In this document: positions 1 through 5,223 of the stretch, in pieces
Position numbering within the stretch: the first letter of the stretch is position 1
Layout of the letters: every line of letters starts with the position of its first letter
Assembly (NCBI GenBank): GCA_958421035.1
Contig: CATZKS010000124.1
Coordinates: forward strand, 1-5,223
DNA length: 5,223 bases
Origin: an uncultured Collinsella sp.
GTDB lineage: Bacteria > Actinomycetota > Coriobacteriia > Coriobacteriales > Coriobacteriaceae
Direction of reading: 5' to 3'
Notes under the pieces: generated by a model
What the model saw: the letters and a program-made list of their open reading frames with translations, nothing else
Database searches by the model: none
What the model was told of the DNA's origin: nothing
Position numbers and translations under genes: made by a program

Positions 1-51
1 CACAACATTCGATGAAAATCGCGATTTTGGCGAAAAGCGTCGAATGTTGTG
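1..51. repeat. Nested palindrome (12-bp inverted repeat around a 14-bp palindrome)
   Basis: The arms CACAACATTCGA (1-12) and TCGAATGTTGTG (40-51) are perfect inverted repeats separated by 27 bases. Inside lies a second perfect palindrome, AAAATCGCGATTTT (15-28). The element begins at the window edge, so the arms may extend further left. It is intergenic or at the end of an upstream gene that is not visible. It could be a terminator-like hairpin, an operator or a dispersed repeat; the sequence does not decide between these. There is no T-run after either arm. Confidence 0.6.
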
Positions 52-64
52 ATGGATTGCGCCC

Positions 65-95
65 CGGGTCCGGCCACCCTTCGGGTCCGGCCACC
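65..95. repeat. 14-bp direct repeat, two copies
   Basis: CGGGTCCGGCCACC occurs at 65-78 and again at 82-95, separated by three bases (CTT). The second copy runs into the REP-like hairpin at 94-120. No function can be assigned; it may be a duplication made when the neighbouring palindromic repeat was inserted or amplified. Confidence 0.55.
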
Positions 96-120
96 ACAAA
101 GGGGGCAGGCACCTTTGTGG
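94..120. repeat. REP-like intergenic hairpin, copy 1
   Basis: CCACAAAGG (94-102) pairs perfectly with CCTTTGTGG (112-120) across a 9-base loop, GGGCAGGCA. The core GGGGNCAGGCNCC resembles the GGGGACAG-type palindromic repeats that are dispersed in many bacterial genomes and sometimes linked to REP-associated tyrosine transposases; that link is family knowledge, and no transposase is visible here. A related copy lies just after the following gene, at 1047-1077. Confidence 0.6.
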
Positions 121-210
121 CGATCGGGCCCCAACGGCCTGCGCCTTGGTATACCATGTACGCCGTTCACGAATACACCCCACACCGCCGCACAACCCAG
201 AAAGGCCCCC

Positions 211-1032
211 ATGGACACCACCTTCAGCCACATCAAAGCCGTGTTCTGCGATATCGACGGCACGCTGCTCACGAGCCAGCACACGGTGTCCCCGCGCACC
301 GTGGCGGCGATCCGCGCCCTGCGCGAGCGCGGCGTGCTCTTTGGCCTGTGCACCGGGCGCGACGCCCACGCGACCGAGGCCATGTACGAGCTCTGGGGCA
401 TCGAAGGCCTGGTAGACGTGATGGTGGGCTGCGGTGGCGCCGAGGTCATCGACCGCGCGCACGACATCAACGAGCTGAGCTATCCGCTGCCGGGCGAGAC
501 CATCGCGCGCATCTGCAAGCACATGGCGGACCTTCCGGCAACGCCCGTCTGCCCCCGAGACGGCGTGTTCTACGTGCCCGAGAGCAACGCGTGCGTCGAG
601 CACCTGTCGCGCGTCGACGGTGTGCCCTACCAGGTGGTCGATTTTGCCGAGTTTTTGCGCGAGCCGCAGCCCAAGGTGATGTTTACCATGGCGCCCGAGG
701 TAATGCCGCGGGTGATTGAGCGGGCGTCGACGTTTGCCGACGACACCGTTAAGGCGGCGGCTCTGCAAACCACGCAGCGGCTCTACGAGTTCATGGATCC
801 GCGCGTGTCCAAGACGCGCGGCCTTGTGCGCGTGGCGGAGCTCAACGACATGGAGCTCCAGGACATCTGCGTGTTTGGCGATGCGGACAACGATACCTGC
901 ATGGTGGCTGACGCCGGCGTGGGCGTGGCCATGGCAAACGGCAGCGACGCCACCCGTGCCGCCGCCGACTTTGTAACCGCGAGCAACGACAAAGACGGCA
1001 TTGCGATCTTTATCGAGGAACATCTGCTATAG
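211..1032 (+). CDS. Cof-type HAD-superfamily hydrolase (subfamily IIB phosphatase)
   Basis: A 273-residue cytoplasmic phosphohydrolase of the haloacid dehalogenase superfamily. All four catalytic motifs are visible: motif I FCDIDGTLL with nucleophile D14 and acid/base D16; motif II LCTGR with T48; motif III K201 in VSKTRG; motif IV GDADND with D224 and D228 for Mg2+ binding. The roughly 150 residues between motifs II and III form the C2-type cap expected of the Cof/IIB group, and the length is usual for it. Members dephosphorylate small phosphorylated metabolites such as sugar phosphates or cofactors; the substrate cannot be told from sequence. The ATG at 211 is chosen because AGAAAGG (199-205) lies five bases upstream and motif I follows at the normal distance; an in-frame extension upstream to 49 covers the repeats and is not credible. 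It stands alone between two REP-like hairpins. No clear promoter was found, only a TGGTATACCA palindrome at 147-156. GC content is high. Confidence 0.93.
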   Translation: MDTTFSHIKAVFCDIDGTLLTSQHTVSPRTVAAIRALRERGVLFGLCTGRDAHATEAMYELWGIEGLVDVMVGCGGAEVIDRAHDINELSYPLPGETIARICKHMADLPATPVCPRDGVFYVPESNACVEHLSRVDGVPYQVVDFAEFLREPQPKVMFTMAPEVMPRVIERASTFADDTVKAAALQTTQRLYEFMDPRVSKTRGLVRVAELNDMELQDICVFGDADNDTCMVADAGVGVAMANGSDATRAAADFVTASNDKDGIAIFIEEHLL

Positions 1033-1046
1033 CGCTGGGGCAGAAT

Positions 1047-1077
1047 CACCACAATGGGGACAGGCGCCTCTGTGGTG
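1047..1077. repeat. REP-like intergenic hairpin, copy 2
   Basis: CACCACA (1047-1053) pairs with TGTGGTG (1071-1077), enclosing a GGGGACAGGCGCC core. It is an imperfect relative of the hairpin at 94-120 and sits 15 bases after the stop codon of the phosphatase gene. It may serve as a transcript-stabilising or weakly terminating 3' structure, but there is no T-run. Confidence 0.55.
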
Positions 1078-1220
1078 GCCTCAGGCGATTTGGGCGAATT
1101 GATACCTAAAATCTGCGCGAAAATTCAAATAACGTTGTCTGAACATCATACTTCTAACCACCGATGGGTTAAAGATATTCTCATCAATTTGGTAGGGTAT
1201 TCCTTCCGGTTAATGACCCA

Positions 1221-1251
1221 CCGCTCACGGTCGATTTTCGACTGTGAGCGG
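1221..1251. terminator. Strong hairpin, possible terminator
   Basis: A 14-bp stem with one G-U pair and a 3-base loop: positions 1221-1234 (CCGCTCACGGTCGA) against 1238-1251 (TCGACTGTGAGCGG). It is followed by GATGTTTGCTCTT, which is only moderately T-rich, so intrinsic termination is plausible but not proven. It lies about 190 bases after the phosphatase gene and about 190 bases before the proposed pilus promoter, a position suited to insulating the two units. A protein-binding palindrome is the alternative. Confidence 0.4.
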
Positions 1252-1255
1252 GATG

Positions 1256-1271
1256 TTTGCTCTTGAGCAAA
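1256..1271. repeat. Inverted repeat TTTGCTC-TT-GAGCAAA
   Basis: A perfect 7-bp inverted repeat with a 2-base centre, immediately after the strong hairpin. Its half-site TTGCTC (or GAGCAA) recurs at 1369-1374, 1418-1423 and 1503-1508, suggesting a repeated regulator-binding site upstream of the pilus genes. This role is inference. Confidence 0.4.
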
Positions 1272-1365
1272 ATGTTGTGCAAATAAATCTAATGCCATTA
1301 AAAAATGATGGGCAACTAAATTACCAGTAGAAACAATATTTAGATAGCGAATAAACGAAGGTAAA

Positions 1366-1426
1366 TCTGAGCAAATGTCAAGAGAATTGAGAATTCGATA
1401 CAAAACTATCGGTTTTCTTGCTCAGA
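1366..1426. repeat. 9-bp inverted repeat flanking the promoter region
   Basis: TCTGAGCAA (1366-1374) and TTGCTCAGA (1418-1426) are perfect inverted repeats 43 bases apart. The right arm overlaps the proposed -35 hexamer, so a protein bound here could regulate the pilus promoter, possibly by looping to the left arm. No regulator gene is visible in the window. Confidence 0.45.
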
Positions 1427-1447
1427 TGTTCAAACAATCGCTACAAT
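1418..1447 (+). promoter_or_regulatory. Probable promoter of the pilus operon
   Basis: The -10 element TACAAT (1442-1447) matches five of six consensus bases. A weak -35, TTGCTC (1418-1423), sits 18 bases upstream. Transcription would start near 1454, leaving an untranslated leader of about 85 bases. The poor -35 together with overlapping inverted repeats suggests an activated or repressed promoter. Confidence 0.45.
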
Positions 1448-1462
1448 ATGGATTACTAAGCG

Positions 1463-1483
1463 TGCGCAATTACAGATTGCGCA
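1463..1483 (+). promoter_or_regulatory. Leader hairpin in the pilus 5' UTR
   Basis: TGCGCAAT (1463-1470) and ATTGCGCA (1476-1483) form a perfect 8-bp stem with a 5-base loop, TACAG. It lies about 10 bases after the predicted transcription start and 55 bases before the start codon. It could stabilise the mRNA or act as an operator in DNA. It is not followed by a T-run. Confidence 0.45.
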
Positions 1484-1524
1484 GATACGTTTGATAGTGA
1501 AAGAGCAAGATCGCGGTCTCTTGG

Positions 1525-1531
1525 GGAGGAG
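1525..1531 (+). promoter_or_regulatory. Strong ribosome binding site fixing the ATG at 1538
   Basis: GGAGGAG lies six bases before ATG 1538. This near-ideal site matters because it places the true start in the signal-peptide frame, not in the frame of the long downstream open frame. It is the main argument that the gene is frame-broken and not simply started further in. Confidence 0.8.
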
Positions 1532-1537
1532 ACATCG

Positions 1538-4500
1538 ATGAAAGCGAATTCGGACAAATCTAAGCAGAGTAATAAAGCGACGCGCCGTGTACTGGCAGGC
1601 GTTTTGTGCGGAGCCTCCGTGTTGAGCCTGGTACTGTCGCTCGTTATGCCCCCGATCTCGCAGGCCATCGCCAACGACGTCCAGACAGTTTCTACCGAGG
1701 AAACTGTAATGGGGGGGGCTCCTCAAGTGAGTCTACTGATGTAGATAACACCAACAACGGGGATACCGAAAACCAGAATAGTGACGCTATTGAGGGTGGC
1801 GAAGCCGACCCTTCAAATGGTGTTGAGCAGGGTCAGTCTGAGGATCAGCCTGAGGGCGAGTTGCAGGTCGAAGACGGCGAGTCGTCGGATGACGGCGCCG
1901 TTATGGCAGCTGCGGAAGGTGGGCAAACCGAAGCGGCGCCCGTCGAGATAAATAGCGCTGACGATTTGAAAAACAAGTTGGAGAATGCAAGCGGTGTCGC
2001 TAGCTTCAAGCTTATGAATGATGTCGATACCGGCGGGACAATCCAGCTTGGCAAGGACGGCAGCAAGATCACGCTGGATCTAAACGGTCACAAAATTAAA
2101 CACGAGAGCTCGAGCCAGCCCCTGTTCAACATTACGGGGGGCGCGACGTTAACCGTCATGGATAGTCAGCAAGCTGAAGTGGATGATCCAACGGGCGACA
2201 AATATGTATGCTCCGACAACACATTTAGCAAAAATGGCAACCTTGCCTCTGTGGCCCCTGATGAGACTTCTAATATTCCTACAAATCTCACCTACTATGT
2301 AACCGGATCGTCCGTAAATCCAGATGGCATTAGCACTACCGAGGCTCTTTATAAACATGAAGCTACCATCGGCGGCGCCATCGTGGCGTGCAATAGTAAC
2401 GACAAATTGAAGCTCATCAATCTTTATGGCACTAATGGTAAGGGCGGTACGTTCAATCTTGAAAGTGGCGTGCTGACGCAAGGACAGGGCTGTAAAGTTG
2501 CCAACTTGGTCTACGCCGAGAACGGTTCTACCGTCAATATGAGCGGTGGCTACGTTTGCGGTGCCTCTACGGGAACCTCGGGCACCGGCGCTGGCATTAT
2601 GGTGTCTAATGAAAAGGGTGCTGCTTCGACCCTTAATCTAACCGGTGGCGTTATCGCAGGTAACTACGCTCCCAATGGCGGCGGCGTGTACGCTAAGGGC
2701 TCAATGGTCAACGTGGATGGCAGCATTATCTCCGGCAACGGTACGTTTGGTAGCCAGTCTGGCTACGGCGCAGGTATCTGTGCGTTCGAATCAACCGTTA
2801 ACGTTACGAGCGGCTACATCACCAATAACAAGTATCAGTTCTACCAAGATACCGATTCGACTAATTGGGTGCACAAGGGCGGCGGTTGCCACGGTGGTGG
2901 TGGTATTGCTGCTTTTAATGGCGGTAGCCTGAAGATTAACGGTGGCTACATCACCGGTAACTATTCTGCCGAGGCCGGTGGCGGTATTTATGCTGGCGCT
3001 TGGAAGCAGGCTCTTTCCACGTTTACGTTCTCTGGTGGAACCATCGCCAGCAATGTGGCGCAAAACTCAGAGGGTGGCGGTATCCGCATTGCTGCGCCTA
3101 CCGTTGGTGTGTTTGAAGTTGCGAATGGTTCACACGCTTATATCACCAACAATACGACCAATACCACTAATGACTGGGGCGGTGGCGGCGTGTTCGTCCA
3201 GGGCGGCAACAGTGATGAAAACGTTAATTCAGCGACTCTTATGATTTACAACGCGCTGATTACTAACAATTCGGCCGAGGGCTATGGCGGTGGCTTCGCT
3301 GCCTGCCCGACCGGCAAAACGGCTATTACCGATACCAATGGTATTGCGATTTTCGGAAACCGCGATGAAAACGGCGCCCACCTATCGGGTGGTACTAATG
3401 GTAAGAATGAAGATCAGCCCACAACCGTTAAGGGCGGCGAAATCACTGATACCTTCAAGCAAAACGGCCATAAGGATCTATTCCTGATTCGCAAGTCAGA
3501 TAATAGCGACTACATCGCTGCCGTAACTGGTCAGATGCTTGGTGGCGGCGCTGCCAACTGGAGGGGCACGATCGACGGTCAGCCGCCTACGACCATCGGC
3601 AAGTACGAGGGCGCCCAGGCTAAGTACATGATTGGCCTCGATGCAGATCCTTCCGATGGTGATCAAGGGCTTGCCCGTGATAATGCCACGCTCTTCATCA
3701 CGGGCAACAAATCCAACATCCACGGCGGCGGCATCATGACCAACGGCGACGTTGTCGCTGGTTCCACCATGCAGGTGAGCGTGTACCCCAAGATGAAGCT
3801 CAATGGCACTAAGGCGCTAATGGGTCGTGCGCTTAAAGACGGAGAGTTCAAGTTCCAGCTGCTCAAACAGGGTACAAACAAGCAGGATCCCTCGTTTGCC
3901 GATCACAAGCTGCGACTCAATGGCTGCACAAAAGTTGGCAATGGGGTCACGAATGATGGCGGCGGCAACTTTGCCTTTAATCTGGGCGAGGTCTATTCCG
4001 ATGACTCGATCGTCTACTACCTCGTTGAGGACCCCGGTGACAATCCCGTTTCTGGCGTGACTTGCGACGAGACTATCTACAAGATAGATCCTAAGGTCGT
4101 AAAGGATGAAAAAAAGTCGCATAAGGTGCTTGATATCGAGTACACGTACTATACGGTCAGTAGTGTGGCAATCACCACAATCGCCGCTAATGGTACTACG
4201 TCTGTTGCTACGGTTTATCCAATACCCGAAGGTGACGTTGCAAACGTCGCGCTAACAAGCTCAAAGACTTTCACCAACACATACACGCCGTACGACTCCA
4301 AGGGTTCCTGGACTCCGGCGGCTACGAAGGTTGTCAAGGGCGGCGAAATGAAGAAGTTTACCCTGCAGCTCGCGACCGACAAGGAGTTCACGAGCATCGT
4401 CAGCGATAAGTCGACCAAGGCTGACGGCTCCAAGTCCCAGACCTTGGACTTCGACGAGATTGAGTACAAACTCAATCAACTCGAAAAGCTCGAATCTGAC

Positions 4501-4887
4501 CCTACCGGTCGTGGTGCAAGCAAGACCTTCACCTATTACGTCCGTGAACAGCGGCCGACGACGCCGTTCACGAACTACGAGTATGACCAGTCGGTCTATC
4601 AAATTACGGTCAAGGCGGCTGATAACTCTAAAGGCAAGATAGACATCTCTGCAACCTACAAGCAGATTCAAGATCGTAATGGTAATCTGGTGACCGACGA
4701 CACTGAGCATACGTTCACCGACTCCACCCCCACCTTCACCAACACCTACTCCACCACTCTGCCCCTTTCTGGTATGTCGGGCGTCACTCTGACGTACCTT
4801 GCCGGCGCGGCGGTGCTTTGCGCTGCTGCGGCCTGGATGCACATTCGTCGCAAGGCGAATGCGAAGGGAGGTGAGCGTCGTGAATAA
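1538..4887 (+). CDS. Large LPXTG-like surface protein / putative tip pilin, frameshifted at a poly-G tract
   Basis: A cell-wall-anchored surface protein, probably an adhesive tip or accessory pilin. As read, translation from ATG 1538 stops at TAG 1742-1744 after 68 residues, because eight G at 1711-1718 put the rest in another frame. One added G restores 1,116 residues, the numbering used here: signal peptide 1-45 (RR at 16-17, hydrophobic core, AIA cleavage); acidic, Asn/Ser-rich linker about 60-135; right-handed beta-helix about 136-740 with a repeated ITxNxxxxGGGI pattern clearest at 336-589; two Spy0128/FctA-like domains. The first spans about 745-916, with candidate bond lysine K752 or K754, E831 and N914 in FTNTY. 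The second spans about 921-1071, with K931 or K934, E1004 and N1069. LPLSG (1075-1079), a hydrophobic segment and an RRK tail form the sorting signal. The isopeptide roles follow from the family and are not proven. The long frame has no other stop, so this is not a decayed pseudogene. The next pilin gene overlaps its end. Confidence 0.85.
1711..1718 (+). repeat. G8 homopolymer, candidate phase-variation switch
   Basis: Eight consecutive G directly follow GTAAT, in codons 59-61 of the surface gene. G9 or G6 joins the signal peptide to the beta-helix protein; G8 stops at 1742-1744 and G7 at TGA 1728-1730. A 5-bp inverted repeat, GAGGA (1697-1701) and TCCTC (1720-1724), brackets the tract. Poly-G slippage is an established ON/OFF mechanism for bacterial surface proteins, including sortase-dependent pili of bifidobacteria. 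Confidence 0.8.
2542..3303 (+). repeat. Beta-helix repeat region within the surface protein
   Basis: Eight diverged coils share a pattern of SGGxIxxN, a variable loop, then GGGIxA. Examples are TGGVIAGNYAPNGGGVYA, NGGYITGNYSAEAGGGIYA and YNALITNNSAEGYGGGFAA. Such Gly/Asn-rich parallel beta-helix repeats are typical of extended adhesins and carbohydrate-binding or carbohydrate-cleaving surface proteins. No catalytic site was identified, so an adhesive or stalk role is inferred. Confidence 0.75.
4759..4884 (+). other. Cell-wall sorting signal (LPLSG variant)
   Basis: LPLSG at residues 1075-1079 of the restored protein, then a hydrophobic stretch (about 1083-1101) and the positive tail HIRRKANAK. 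This is the three-part signal cut by sortase, with Ser in place of Thr at position 4 of LPXTG. The extra ten or so residues after RRK include the coding overlap with the next gene. Confidence 0.85.
4867..4874 (+). promoter_or_regulatory. Ribosome binding site for the downstream pilin
   Basis: GGAGGTGA is fully consensus and lies five bases before GTG 4880, inside the last codons of the surface gene. It selects the GTG as start and allows initiation coupled to termination at TAA 4885-4887. Confidence 0.8.
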
Positions 4888-5223
4888 GAAAGTTAGCTCC
4901 TTCCCGATCTTGTTTGCGCTGCTCGCCCTCTTGGTCAGCACCTGCGCGGTCGTGTTCCCCGCTTCCGCGCAGGCCGCGCCGACCTCGACCGGTTCCATCA
5001 CGGTGAGCGGCACCGTAGCGAGTAGCTACGATGCCTACCAGATCTTTAGCGCCAATGTCTCCGACGGCGACAACGACGCCAAGGTCTACACCCAGATCGC
5101 CTGGGCAAGCGACGCCGCGCGCGACGCCGTCCTGCCCGTGCTGCACAGCGCCGGCATGCCCAAGTCCCAGACCACCGCGCAGGAAGCTGCCGAGTGGCTC
5201 AACGCCGATTCCCACCTTACGAG
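4880..5223 (+). CDS. Putative major (backbone) pilin, isopeptide-forming fimbrial protein, 5' part only
   Basis: The first 114 codons of a secreted protein that runs off the window. Residues 1-32 form a signal peptide: NKK, a long hydrophobic core, and cleavage near AQA. The mature start, GSITVSGTVASSYDAYQIF, followed by a helical segment rich in Ala, Asp and Gln, resembles the N-terminal domain of SpaA/SpaH/EbpC-type backbone pilins, which polymerise through sortase C and carry internal Lys-Asn isopeptide bonds. The pilin lysine motif, E-box and LPXTG signal would lie beyond the window, so this assignment rests on the N-terminus and context. It begins with GTG, overlapping the stop of the previous gene by 8 bases (GTGAATAA), with a consensus ribosome binding site. 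Its GC content is higher than that of the preceding gene. A sortase-anchored collagen-binding or SpaA-type ancillary protein is the alternative. Confidence 0.75.
   Translation, partial: MNKKVSSFPILFALLALLVSTCAVVFPASAQAAPTSTGSITVSGTVASSYDAYQIFSANVSDGDNDAKVYTQIAWASDAARDAVLPVLHSAGMPKSQTTAQEAAEWLNADSHLT

Larger units (their letters stand above)
1033..1537. other. AT-rich intergenic region upstream of the pilus operon
   Basis: About 500 bases without a supportable gene. From about 1085 to 1500 the GC content falls to roughly 30-40% in sample lines, against more than 60% in the phosphatase gene. It holds a REP-like hairpin, a strong stem at 1221-1251, TTGCTC/GAGCAA inverted repeats, a promoter-like site and a leader hairpin, each listed separately. 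GCGATTTGGGCGAA (1085-1098) matches 13 of 14 bases at 21-34 on the other side of the phosphatase gene. A tandem GAGAATT pair lies at 1382-1395. An 85-codon minus-strand open frame exists here but lacks a ribosome binding site and recognisable similarity. Confidence 0.7.

Noticed and set aside
146..157. TATACC as a -10 element for the phosphatase gene
   Set aside because: There is no matching -35 element at proper spacing in the GC-rich sequence, and it coincides with a short palindrome.
49..210. N-terminal extension of the phosphatase to ATG 49
   Set aside because: The extension covers the repeats and REP-like hairpin and lacks family sequence; ATG 211 has a ribosome binding site and normal spacing to motif I.
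1146..1403. 85-codon minus-strand open frame in the AT-rich intergenic region
   Set aside because: It begins with TTG, has no ribosome binding site, reads through the strong hairpin and resembles no family I recognise.
1402..1416. AAAAC-tatcg-GTTTT hairpin as a terminator
   Set aside because: The stem is only five A/T-rich pairs and it lies immediately before the proposed promoter; too weak to support.
1606..1900. Starting the surface gene at GTG 1606 in the long frame
   Set aside because: There is no ribosome binding site, and the N-terminus would be Arg-rich with no signal peptide, whereas ATG 1538 has both a strong site and a clear signal peptide in the other frame.
4261..5013. 250-codon minus-strand open frame opposite the two pilin genes
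   Set aside because: It is a shadow of GC-rich coding sequence: it spans both real genes, and its low-complexity Arg/Gly/Val-rich sequence has no domain.

Overview
The window looks like chromosomal DNA from a high-GC Gram-positive gut bacterium, most likely a Coriobacteriia member such as Collinsella. This is an inference from the GC-rich codon use of the flanking genes, the GGGGACAGGC-type intergenic hairpins and the sortase-pilus gene style. No rRNA, tRNA, CRISPR array or complete insertion sequence was seen.

Layout. Positions 1-210 are a repeat-rich intergenic stretch: a nested palindrome at the window edge, a 14-bp tandem repeat and a REP-like hairpin. Positions 211-1032 encode a Cof-type HAD-superfamily phosphatase. 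Positions 1033-1537 are an AT-rich intergenic region with a second REP-like hairpin, a strong 14-bp stem, several TTGCTC/GAGCAA inverted repeats, a probable promoter and a leader hairpin. Positions 1538-4887 hold a large cell-wall-anchored surface protein: signal peptide, acidic linker, right-handed beta-helix, two Spy0128/FctA-type pilin domains and an LPLSG sorting signal. From 4880 to the window end runs the 5' part of a second secreted protein that resembles a sortase-assembled major pilin.

The central observation is that the large surface gene is out of frame with its own start. The ribosome binding site, ATG and signal peptide are in one frame, while the remaining 1,050 or so codons are in another. 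The switch falls exactly at a run of eight G (1711-1718) just after the signal peptide. A tract of nine or six G would give one continuous 1,116- or 1,115-residue protein; the eight-G version stops after 68 residues. This is the expected signature of a slipped-strand phase-variable pilus or adhesin captured in the OFF state, although a sequencing error in the homopolymer cannot be excluded from one sequence.

The two surface genes overlap by 8 bases, with a strong Shine-Dalgarno inside the end of the first, so they are almost certainly one operon: probably a tip or accessory pilin followed by a backbone pilin, with sortase genes expected beyond the window. Early termination in the OFF state could also reduce expression of the downstream pilin by polarity or loss of translational coupling. 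The HAD gene appears unrelated to the pilus operon.
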